A stretch of 5,546 nucleotides of DNA from Candidatus Accumulibacter sp. UBA704 (GTDB taxonomy: Bacteria; Pseudomonadota; Gammaproteobacteria; Burkholderiales; Rhodocyclaceae), in assembly GCA_002304785.1 (NCBI GenBank), contig DBMG01000197.1, positions 1-5,546 of the forward strand. Reading direction: 5' to 3'. Shown in pieces: positions 1 to 5,355 of this stretch. Each line of letters opens with the position of its first letter. The first letter of the stretch is position 1. The notes beneath the pieces were generated by a model. The model was not told the origin of the DNA. It worked only from the letters and a program-made list of their open reading frames with translations, and ran no database searches. A program made the position numbers and the translations under genes.

Positions 1-4
1 ATTG

Positions 5-36
5 TTGCCACTCAAATTAAAGAATGCTTTAATTTG
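5..36 (+). promoter_or_regulatory. fic promoter overlapped by a 10-bp inverted repeat (probable operator)
   Basis: A -35-like TTGCCA (5-10) and a -10-like TTTAAT (28-33) are separated by exactly 17 bases; each matches the sigma70 consensus at five of six positions. Bases 13-36 form a perfect inverted repeat: CAAATTAAAG (13-22), a 4-base centre AATG, and CTTTAATTTG (27-36). The palindrome fills much of the spacer and all of the -10 box, so a bound dimer would block RNA polymerase. Transcription would start near base 40, about 24 bases before the fic ATG. The downstream Fic protein ends in a winged helix, so autorepression is the simplest inference. The repeat is seen directly; promoter function and the identity of the binder are inferred. 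Confidence 0.65.
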
Positions 37-63
37 TCAGCGCGCTATTCAAGGCAGCTTTCA

Positions 64-1212
64 ATGACACGCACCACCGGGACCTATTTGATTTCCACGA
101 CGCTGGGCGAATCCGTGCGCGCATTCGTGCCCCACGCCTTGCCACCGTCTGATCCTAACCTGTCTCCCGAGATATTCACCAACCTCAACAGGCAGGCCGA
201 GCTAGCGCTCGCACGTTTGGTGGGCGTGTCTGGCTTGGTGCCGTCGGTGGACTGGCTTTTGTACAGCGCCATCCGCAAGGAAGCCCTGCTCACGTCGCAG
301 ATCGAGGGCACGCAGGCCACGCTGACCGACCTGTTCGACGAGGAAGCGGGCTTCAAGGTCAGCAACACCGACGATGTGGAGGAGGTCACCAACTACCTCC
401 GTGCTTTTCGCTGGACGCAGGAGCAGCTGCGCGATCCCAAAGGGTTGCCCATCAGCGTGCGGTTGTTGTGCGAGGCACACCGACGCCTGCTTGACGGTGC
501 CCGCGGCGCAGGCAAACAACCGGGCGAGCTGCGTCGGTCGCAAAACTGGATCGGTGGCACACGGCCCGGCAATGCGGTTTTCGTACCACCGCCGCCGGAG
601 CACGTTCCCACGCTGCTGGCCGACATGGAACGGTTCATTCACGACACGGCGACGGATTTGCTGCCGATGGTCAAGGTGGCGCTCATCCACGCCCAGTTTG
701 AAACTATCCATCCATTTCTCGACGGCAACGGACGCATTGGCCGACTGCTGATCGCAGCCCTGTTCGAGCATTGGGGACTGCTGTCCGAACCGTTGATGTA
801 CCTCAGCGGCTACCTGAAGCAACATCAGGCTGAGTATTACCGTCGCCTGTCAGCGATCCGCACGGAGGGTGATTGGGAATCTTGGGTGAGTTTCTTCCTA
901 GAAGGTGTAGCTACTGCTGCTGTCGATGCGGAGAAAAACATCATTGAAGTCGCCAGCCTTGTAGCCACAGACCGCAGTCGCTTGTTGCAATCCAGCAAGG
1001 CCGGCCCGGCGAGCTACCGGCTGTTCGAGATGTTGCCGATGATGCCGCGCTTCACGATTGAGCGCGTGCGCCAGCAACTGGACACCAGCTTCCCCACCGC
1101 GACGGCGGCGGTCAAGGTACTGGAAGAGTTGGGTATCGTGACCGAGATAACCGGGCAGAAGAAGAACCGAAGTTACAGCTATCAGGCTTACGTCAATCTG
1201 CTGACCCGCTGA
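64..1212 (+). CDS. fic: Fic family protein adenylyltransferase (class II, with C-terminal winged helix)
   Basis: This 382-aa protein belongs to the Fic family, which transfers AMP (less often another phosphate-containing group) from a nucleotide to a hydroxyl side chain of a target protein in the cytoplasm. The order is a Fic_N-type N-terminal domain, the Fic core, and a C-terminal winged helix (about residues 315-378). The catalytic motif HPFLDGNGRIGR is intact at residues 216-227 (His216, Asp220, Arg224, Arg227). An N-terminal inhibitory motif of the (S/T)xxxE(G/N) type, TSQIEG, lies at residues 77-82 with Glu81, placing it in class II (self-inhibited). Architecture and length resemble Shewanella SoFic. 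An in-frame TTG at 34 would add 10 residues, but it lies inside the promoter palindrome, before the likely transcription start, and has no Shine-Dalgarno; the ATG at 64 has AAGG 9 bases upstream. The target is unknown. It is probably co-transcribed with the zinc-ribbon gene 58 bases downstream. Confidence 0.93.
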   Translation: MTRTTGTYLISTTLGESVRAFVPHALPPSDPNLSPEIFTNLNRQAELALARLVGVSGLVPSVDWLLYSAIRKEALLTSQIEGTQATLTDLFDEEAGFKVSNTDDVEEVTNYLRAFRWTQEQLRDPKGLPISVRLLCEAHRRLLDGARGAGKQPGELRRSQNWIGGTRPGNAVFVPPPPEHVPTLLADMERFIHDTATDLLPMVKVALIHAQFETIHPFLDGNGRIGRLLIAALFEHWGLLSEPLMYLSGYLKQHQAEYYRRLSAIRTEGDWESWVSFFLEGVATAAVDAEKNIIEVASLVATDRSRLLQSSKAGPASYRLFEMLPMMPRFTIERVRQQLDTSFPTATAAVKVLEELGIVTEITGQKKNRSYSYQAYVNLLTR

Positions 1213-1270
1213 TTACAAAGCGCTTTTGAGGCCATAAGGAAGCAATGCGAACTTGTCCGAGGAATGAATT

Positions 1271-1498
1271 GTGACCGTTGAGTCACTCCCCACGTTCACC
1301 CGTCCCGCCCGCCAGCGCTGGGAGTCCATCCCCGCCGATATCCGTCAGCGCCTACTGGCCAACGTCTGGTGCGGGCAATGCCGCCACGGAGTGACGATCA
1401 CCAATTTCAGCGGGACCGTCAAGGGTGGCGATCTGCTGCTGGTGGGCAAATGCGCCGAATGCCACGGCGATGTGGCGCGAGTGATTGAAAGGGCGTAA
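1271..1498 (+). CDS. Small four-cysteine zinc-ribbon-like protein, function unknown
   Basis: A 75-aa protein starting at GTG, with a good Shine-Dalgarno (GAGGA, 1259-1263) 7 bases upstream. The N-terminal third is basic and helical-looking. Two CxxC knuckles follow, Cys34/Cys37 (WCGQC) and Cys61/Cys64 (KCAEC), 23 residues apart, which is the spacing of a zinc ribbon; the stretch between them looks like beta strands (VTITNFSGTVKGGDLLLVG). The second knuckle reads CAECH and so matches the heme c motif CXXCH, but there is no signal peptide or membrane segment, so zinc binding in the cytoplasm is far likelier. It lies 58 bases after fic with no terminator between and just before the terminator at 1596, so it is probably the second gene of the fic operon. 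I do not recognise a named family. Roles as a nucleic-acid-binding or Fic partner protein are guesses. Confidence 0.75.
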   Translation: MTVESLPTFTRPARQRWESIPADIRQRLLANVWCGQCRHGVTITNFSGTVKGGDLLLVGKCAECHGDVARVIERA

Positions 1499-1595
1499 GC
1501 ACGTTTCCGCAGCGATACGAAGCAGCGCTCATTGGCCCGAACAGCGAGTGCTCTGGTTGAAAACGCTACACCACCAAAATTATGTGGTAAGAGCG

Positions 1596-1628
1596 AAGAG
1601 GTTACGACTTAGGCCGTAACCTCTTTTT
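1596..1628 (+). terminator. Rho-independent terminator of the fic operon
   Basis: An 11-bp perfect stem pairs 1596-1606 (AAGAGGTTACG) with 1615-1625 (CGTAACCTCTT) around an 8-base loop, followed by a T run (1624-1628). Stem plus T tract is oriented for + strand transcription, about 100 bases after the zinc-ribbon stop codon, so it most likely ends the fic/zinc-ribbon transcript. There is no A run before the stem, so it should not work well on the - strand. Confidence 0.85.
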
Positions 1629-1758
1629 GCTTAAGAAGCCCAACGCGCTGTGCGGGCGCGACTAAGGGCGTATTTTCTGGCGTTGTCGAACAGTGTTACA
1701 GCTTGACACCGAAGCGAGCCAATAACGCAACAGAGTCCGGAGGCAGGGGTCGATAGAA

Positions 1759-1801
1759 TTCCTTTCGTGAAATGCACTTGCCATTCACATTACGAAAGGA
1801 A
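1759..1801 (+). promoter_or_regulatory. Inverted repeat that would sequester the small ORF's ribosome binding site
   Basis: TTCCTTTCGT (1759-1768) and ACGAAAGGAA (1792-1801) are perfect 10-bp inverted arms separated by 23 bases. Inside them AATG (1771-1774) can pair with CATT (1782-1785), lengthening the stem. The right arm contains AAAGGA (1795-1800), the only good Shine-Dalgarno for the GTG at 1808, and the left arm is its exact complement. In RNA this would be a translation-blocking hairpin; as DNA it could instead be an operator. A -10-like TAGAAT lies at 1754-1759 but has no good -35. Confidence 0.5.
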
Positions 1802-1807
1802 AGAAAC

Positions 1808-1927
1808 GTGAACCTGACCCAAGCCCTGTACGCCGTGCTGATCATCGCTATGGCACTGATTCCCCAACTGATGACCCTGTTGATAGAGCGGTATACCGAC
1901 TCTTCGCGCGGATTGGAAGCGGAGTAG
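1808..1927 (+). CDS. Small single-pass membrane peptide (39 aa), unknown
   Basis: An ORF from GTG 1808 to TAG 1925-1927 gives a 39-aa peptide. AAAGGA (1795-1800) sits 7 bases before the GTG, a strong ribosome binding site. Residues 5-26 are almost entirely hydrophobic (ALYAVLIIAMALIPQLMTLL) and fit one transmembrane helix, followed by a polar, acidic tail (Glu27, Arg28, Asp31, Arg34, Glu37, Glu39). An in-frame ATG at 1772 would give 51 aa with a basic N-terminus (MHLPFTLRKERN) but has no Shine-Dalgarno and lies inside the hairpin. It ends 42 bases from the convergent AEC permease stop. It could be a small membrane regulator, an accessory subunit or a toxin-like peptide; the acidic tail is unlike most type I toxins. 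The evidence is hydrophobicity and ribosome binding site only, and no family is recognised. Confidence 0.45.
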   Translation: MNLTQALYAVLIIAMALIPQLMTLLIERYTDSSRGLEAE

Positions 1928-1969
1928 CAAAGCCGCAAGCGCCGGTTCCTTCTCTAGGCGCCGGAAAAA

Positions 1970-2848
1970 TCAGATGGCGAGATAGAGCGCGAACGGCACA
2001 AAGAAGATCGACGCGATATTTCCCACGACCACGATCGCCGAAACCAGACCCGGATCCTGCTGGTAACGATCGGCAAAAATGTAGTTCATGACCGCAGGCG
2101 GCAGTGCGGCGTAAAGCAGCAGCACGCCTTGCATGGCTTTGCTCAGAGGCAGCAGGTGCACGAGCGGCCAAGCCACGACAAGCCCCGAGAGCGGGCACAG
2201 GATCGCTCCAACTATTCCAACGCTCCACCGTTCAACGCGGAAAGCGGCAAAACCGACTCCAACTGTGAACAGGCCCAGCGGAATCGCCGCATCGCCCAGC
2301 ATTCTCGTGCTTGAAGCCAGCCAATCCGGCAGCGTTATGCCCAACAGACTGGATATGACTCCGCCTACCATGGCCCAGAGCATCGGGCCGCGGAGTATCC
2401 CCTTCATGCTGGCGTCAGGGGCGCAGAGGCGAATGCCGAAGGTGAAATGCGCAAGGCTGAATGTCATGAACAGCGACACGGCCGCAGGCAGCATCTCCGG
2501 CCCGAAGGCGAACAGAGTGAGTGGCAGGCCCATGTTGGCGACGTTGGAAAACATCATCGAAGGGATGAAGGCGTGCCGGTTGTAGTTGAGCATTCTGGCG
2601 AACCACCAGCCGATCAATCCCGAGCCGAGGAGCACGACGAGTCCTCCGCCGATGAGCGGAAGATAGTCCAGGATGTGGAAATCCTTGGATGCCATAGCGG
2701 TATAGATCAGCAGGGGGTAGAGCAGATCCGTGCTCAGGCGGTTGACCTGCGTCATGTCCGGCTGGCGCAACTTCGCGTAGCCGTAGCCGAATGCGGAAAT
2801 GATCAATACCGGGGTAATGATGTTGATGATTCGAAATACGAGTTCCAT
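1970..2848 (-). CDS. AEC (auxin efflux carrier) family transporter
   Basis: A 292-aa inner-membrane protein made of about ten hydrophobic helices in two five-helix halves, the size and layout of bacterial AEC/Mem_trans permeases (bile/arsenite/riboflavin transporter fold). Family signatures are seen: a polar helix break FSNVANMGLPL at residues 100-110 with Asn102, Asn105 and Gly108, and the matching C-terminal break AALPPAVMNYIFADRY at 247-262. Both carry the conserved Asn/Pro of the crossover transport site. Bacterial members export or exchange small organic acids or other small anions; the substrate cannot be told from this sequence. The ATG at 2848 opens directly into the first helix, as in relatives, although its Shine-Dalgarno is poor. 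It is a lone gene, convergent with the small membrane ORF, with a large gap upstream. Confidence 0.9.
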   Translation of the reverse strand: MELVFRIINIITPVLIISAFGYGYAKLRQPDMTQVNRLSTDLLYPLLIYTAMASKDFHILDYLPLIGGGLVVLLGSGLIGWWFARMLNYNRHAFIPSMMFSNVANMGLPLTLFAFGPEMLPAAVSLFMTFSLAHFTFGIRLCAPDASMKGILRGPMLWAMVGGVISSLLGITLPDWLASSTRMLGDAAIPLGLFTVGVGFAAFRVERWSVGIVGAILCPLSGLVVAWPLVHLLPLSKAMQGVLLLYAALPPAVMNYIFADRYQQDPGLVSAIVVVGNIASIFFVPFALYLAI

Positions 2849-2868
2849 GACGATTCTGCAATAGTGGA

Positions 2869-2886
2869 ATTGGTCTGGTGGCCAAT
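2869..2886 (-). promoter_or_regulatory. Possible operator upstream of the AEC gene
   Basis: ATTGG (2869-2873) and CCAAT (2882-2886) are perfect 5-bp inverted arms with an 8-base spacer, 21 bases upstream of the AEC start codon. The dyad size resembles the binding sites of dimeric regulators such as the LysR type, but no regulator gene is adjacent and a 5-bp dyad can arise by chance. Confidence 0.2.
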
Positions 2887-3253
2887 CCGAAATACGACCG
2901 GGAGGAGTGTGCGGCAGGCAGGCTAGTCTACAGGAAGGACGCGTCTTTCGCAGTGCAAAGTCGGTAGCCGAAATGGTTTTTCACGTCCTCTGACCACGAC
3001 GCATAGCGGTGGGGCAGCCCCTAAATAGGGAATTCGTACGGGTGGAGTAACGGGAACGATCGGCTTCGGCCTCGTCGGAACGGACGTGATTGCTCCGAAG
3101 CACGCGCAAGCGATACGGGCACCTCTCGGATAACGCGACATGGAAGTGGTCGGGGCACTTGGCCGGAAAGAGGCGAAGGTGCGCGAATTCGCTGAGCAAA
3201 CGGCGATTCGCTTGGCTTCATCCGACCCGGCTACATTCTTCTCAAGAACCGGA

Positions 3254-3271
3254 CCCCGGTGCGTGCCGGGG
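3254..3271 (-). terminator. GC-rich hairpin after pyrF, possible weak terminator
   Basis: CCCCGG (3254-3259) pairs with CCGGGG (3266-3271) around a 6-base loop, 14 bases beyond the pyrF stop codon. On the - strand the stem is followed by a pyrimidine-poor stretch with only a short T-rich patch, so it lacks a proper T tract. It could end the TAXI-pyrF transcript weakly or simply protect its 3' end. Confidence 0.35.
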
Positions 3272-3285
3272 GCGATGGCTCCCGG

Positions 3286-4098
3286 TCAGCGGTAGCGGTT
3301 GATCAGATCCCGCGTCTCGACGGCCGCGCGGCGGGCCGCGTCGGCATAATTCTCGTCCTTGCCGGCGTAGAGGATGGCGCGCGACGAGTTGATCATCAGC
3401 CCGGCACCGTTTGCTGTCCGGCCGGCCTTGACCGTCGCTTCCACGTCGCCGCCCTGCGCCCCGATGCCGGGAACCAGCAGTGGCAGGTTGCCGACGATTT
3501 CGCGCACGCGGGAAATTTCGCCGGGGAAGGTGGCGCCGACGACCAGCGCGCACTGGCCAGTGGTATTCCATTTTGTCGCTACGAGTTCGGCGACGTGTTC
3601 GTACAGTTTCTTGCCCCCCACGTCGAGGAATTGCAGATCGCTGCCGCCGGGATTGGAGGTGCGGCAGAGCAGGATGACGCCCTTGTCCGGGTAGGCCAGG
3701 TACGGGTCGACGGAATCCTTCCCCATGTAGGGGTTTACCGTGATCGCGTCGGCTCGGTAGCGCTCGAAGATTTCCACCGCGTATTGCTCGGCCGTGCTGC
3801 CGATATCGCCGCGCTTGGCGTCGAGAATCACGGGGATTCCGGGGCAGTTGGCGTGGATGTGCGCGATCAGTGCTTCGAGTTGGTCTTCCGCACGATGCGC
3901 GGCGAAGTAGGCGATCTGCGGCTTGAAACAGCACACCAGATCAGCCGTTGCGTCGGCGATGCTCTTGCAGAACTCATATATGGCATCGGTTTTGCCCTTC
4001 AGGTGGGCCGGAAACTTGGCCGGGTCAGGGTCGAGGCCGACGCAGAGCAGGGAGTTGTTGTGTTGCCAGGCGGCGGCGAGGGTGTCGGTGAAGGTCAT
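3286..4098 (-). CDS. pyrF: Orotidine 5'-phosphate decarboxylase (type 2)
   Basis: A 270-aa cytoplasmic TIM-barrel enzyme that converts orotidine 5'-phosphate to UMP and CO2, the final step of de novo pyrimidine synthesis. The catalytic signature DAKRGDIGST is intact at residues 93-102 (Asp93, Lys95, Asp98). Also visible are CVGLDPDP (19-26) at the first strand, Lys59 in CCFKPQ, the VPGIGAQGGD loop (209-218) and INSSRAILYA with Arg240, which bind the phosphate. Its length and the VNPYMGKDSVDPYL segment fit the longer type 2 subfamily rather than the roughly 230-240-aa E. coli type. The ATG at 4098 starts at the usual family N-terminus (MTFTDTLAAAW). An upstream in-frame ATG at 4155 has a GGAG only 3 bases away and would add 19 untypical residues, so it is less likely. 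It lies 72 bases after the TAXI gene with no visible terminator, suggesting joint transcription. Confidence 0.97.
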   Translation of the reverse strand: MTFTDTLAAAWQHNNSLLCVGLDPDPAKFPAHLKGKTDAIYEFCKSIADATADLVCCFKPQIAYFAAHRAEDQLEALIAHIHANCPGIPVILDAKRGDIGSTAEQYAVEIFERYRADAITVNPYMGKDSVDPYLAYPDKGVILLCRTSNPGGSDLQFLDVGGKKLYEHVAELVATKWNTTGQCALVVGATFPGEISRVREIVGNLPLLVPGIGAQGGDVEATVKAGRTANGAGLMINSSRAILYAGKDENYADAARRAAVETRDLINRYR

Positions 4099-4170
4099 GG
4101 CAGGTTCCGGAAACAGGGCGGGCGCTATTGTCTCACTCTGGGGCCGGGCCTGCATATTCTCCGCAAGCGA

Positions 4171-5139
4171 TCAGTCCCCGCGCCGAATGATGCCTTTTTC
4201 GCGGAAGTAGCGGAACGCACCATTGTGCAACTGCGCCGTCAGTCCGCTGTTGATCGCATCGGTCGGTTGCAGGTGCGCGAACGACGGGTGTTGCTTCCTG
4301 AATTCCGCGAAATGATCGAAAACTGCAGACACCACGGCGTAGACCACGTCATCCGGCACCTTGGCCGATGTCACGAATGTCGCCACGACGCCGAACGTCC
4401 GAACCGGCTCACGGTTGCCCGGATAGGTTCCTCCGGCAATCGTAGTGTAGGCAAAATACGGATAGTTCACGACCAACCGGTCGATTGCCGGCCCGGAGAG
4501 CGGAATCAGCCGTGCGTTGCAGGTCTTGGTCGTGTAGTGGAGATTGGCGGCGGGGTTGCCGACCACGTAGCCGAATCCGTCGATCCGGCTGTCGCACAGG
4601 GCCGGGCCGTGCTCGTCGGGCGACAGTTCGGTGGCCTGTGCGAAATCGCCGGGTTTCATGTTGAGTGCTTTCAACAACATGTCGACGGTAGCGCGGGTGC
4701 CGGATCCGGGGTTCCCGACGTTGAAGCGCTTGTCCTTGAAATCCTCGAACTTCTCAACCCCGGAGCGATTTCTGGCGAGCACCATGAGTGGTTCCGGGTA
4801 GACCGAAAACACCGCGCGCAGATCATTATCCGGCCCGCTTTCCTTGAAAAGTCCCTGCCCCTTGACCGCATGGTATTGAACATCGGACTGGACGACGCCG
4901 AAGTCGAATTCGCCGCCCTTGATCGCATTGACGTTCTGCACCGAACCGTCGCTGCTCTTGACCGTGCAATGGATGCCGTGACGGGGGCTTTCACGGTTGA
5001 GCAGGCGGCAAATCGCCTCACCAACTGCCTGGTAAACGCCGGTGGCGCTGCCGGTTCCGATTGTCACCGTTCTGGGCTGGGCGATCACGGCGCTCGACGC
5101 CAGTATCAGTGTCGCGATAGTCACGACTGGCCATTTCAT
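4171..5139 (-). CDS. TAXI family TRAP transporter solute-binding protein
   Basis: A 322-aa periplasmic protein with a clear Sec signal peptide (MKWPVV, hydrophobic core, likely cleavage after VIA at Ala20). The mature part begins TVTIGTGSATGVYQAVGEAI (24-43), the hallmark opening of TAXI proteins, and continues with GVVQSDVQY (81-89), the ligand-loop NVGNPGSGTR (140-149) and the C-terminal HNGAFRYFREKGI (305-317). TAXI proteins deliver ligands (glutamate/glutamine-like or other organic acids in studied cases) to a fused DctQM-type TRAP permease. No permease gene lies beside it, so it is an orphan here. The ATG at 5139 is chosen because it opens the signal peptide and has GGAG (complement of 5150-5153) 10 bases upstream; the reading frame stays open further upstream but without family resemblance. 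pyrF follows 72 bases downstream; a cytochrome gene is divergent. The ligand is unknown. Confidence 0.92.
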   Translation of the reverse strand: MKWPVVTIATLILASSAVIAQPRTVTIGTGSATGVYQAVGEAICRLLNRESPRHGIHCTVKSSDGSVQNVNAIKGGEFDFGVVQSDVQYHAVKGQGLFKESGPDNDLRAVFSVYPEPLMVLARNRSGVEKFEDFKDKRFNVGNPGSGTRATVDMLLKALNMKPGDFAQATELSPDEHGPALCDSRIDGFGYVVGNPAANLHYTTKTCNARLIPLSGPAIDRLVVNYPYFAYTTIAGGTYPGNREPVRTFGVVATFVTSAKVPDDVVYAVVSAVFDHFAEFRKQHPSFAHLQPTDAINSGLTAQLHNGAFRYFREKGIIRRGD

Positions 5140-5236
5140 CGTTCGGGATCTCCAGCGGAAGGCCGCTTGCGCGGGTAAAAAACCATCGCGCAGGATATCC
5201 CAGAACCGCCCTGAATAACAGGGGGAGTGAATCTTT

Positions 5237-5267
5237 GTCGTGTCTTGCAAGGACTCGCAGACACGGC
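5237..5267. promoter_or_regulatory. Inverted repeat in the divergent TAXI/cytochrome intergenic region
   Basis: CGTGTCT (5239-5245) and AGACACG (5259-5265) are perfect 7-bp arms around 13 bases; one wobble pair and one further G-C pair extend the stem to 5237 and 5267. It lies between two divergent start codons (5139 and 5356), where it could serve as an operator for either gene or form a leader hairpin in a TAXI transcript starting further right. A smaller stem, CCCTG/CAGGG (5209-5223), lies nearer the TAXI gene. Confidence 0.35.
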
Positions 5268-5281
5268 GCTCGGCCGGCACA

Positions 5282-5304
5282 GCGGAAAGTTCCGCACTAT
5301 AGTG
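5282..5304. promoter_or_regulatory. Paired palindromes with a symmetric -10-like box
   Basis: GCGGAAAGTTCCGC (5282-5295) is a palindrome with 6-bp arms around AG; it shares its last base with a second perfect palindrome, CACTATAGTG (5295-5304). The latter contains TATAGT, a good -10 match, on both strands (5298-5303 on +, 5296-5301 on -). On the + strand this would start cytochrome transcription near 5310, and the first palindrome would occupy the spacer, where a regulator could control it. No -35 match is seen at 16-18 bases on either strand, so an activator would probably be needed if this is a promoter. Confidence 0.4.
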
Positions 5305-5355
5305 AAGGCAGGTGCGTATCCGCCATGCGGCGTTCATGTAAAGGGAGCCTCGACC

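Larger units (their letters stand above)
1499..1807. other. Gene-poor interval with terminator and hairpins
   Basis: No credible gene of normal length is seen. Contents from left to right: an imperfect 7-bp stem (AGCGCTC 1524-1530 with GAGTGCT 1546-1552, one G:T pair); a short stem ACCAC/GTGGT (1570-1574, 1584-1588); the terminator at 1596-1628; an isolated TTGACA at 1703-1708 without a matching -10 at normal spacing; and the inverted repeat 1759-1801 in front of the small membrane ORF. It separates the fic unit from the next genes. Confidence 0.6.
2849..3285. other. 437-base interval without a credible gene
   Basis: Short open frames occur on both strands, but none has a ribosome binding site, recognisable domain or convincing composition. 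Seen structures are ATTGG/CCAAT with an 8-base spacer (2869-2886) just upstream of the AEC gene, two overlapping small palindromes at 3011-3030, the palindrome GCGAATTCGC (3183-3192), TTCTT/AAGAA (3236-3248) and a GC-rich hairpin after pyrF (3254-3271). A frame near 3140-3250 reads somewhat protein-like and might be a worn remnant or dispersed repeat; this cannot be decided here. The left end presumably holds the AEC promoter. Confidence 0.5.

Noticed and set aside
34..63. TTG start at 34 adding 10 residues to Fic
   Set aside because: It lies inside the promoter palindrome and upstream of the inferred transcription start, with no Shine-Dalgarno; the ATG at 64 is preferred.
202..825. 207-codon frame on the - strand inside fic
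   Set aside because: It is fully antisense to the intact Fic catalytic core, with no recognisable motif.
1217..1226. AAAGCGCTTT palindrome between fic and the zinc-ribbon gene, resembling the AAAG/CTTT core of the promoter dyad
   Set aside because: It is only 10 bases with a different spacer; chance occurrence is likely.
1557..1585. Possible promoter TTGAAA-N17-TTATGT
   Set aside because: The -10 match is poor, and any transcript would hit the terminator at 1596 almost at once.
1696..1938. 80-codon frame on the - strand ending near 1696
   Set aside because: It is partly antisense to the small membrane ORF. The end (PLPPDSVALLARFGVKL) looks a little protein-like and might be a gene remnant, but there is no start signal or family match.
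1938..1964. GCGCC/GGCGC stem and repeated GCGCCGG between the convergent small ORF and AEC gene, as a two-way terminator
   Set aside because: The stem is only 5 bp with a long loop and no T tract on either strand.
3090..3302. 70-codon + strand frame and overlapping - strand frames at 2923-3221
   Set aside because: They are Arg/Ser/Pro-rich, mutually overlapping, lack ribosome binding sites and show no domain, as expected for non-coding GC-rich DNA.
3259..5178. 639-codon open frame on the + strand opposite pyrF and the TAXI gene
   Set aside because: It is the antisense shadow of two well-supported genes plus the gap between them; the translation is low in complexity, has no domain and no ribosome binding site. 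GC-rich codon bias commonly leaves such a frame open.
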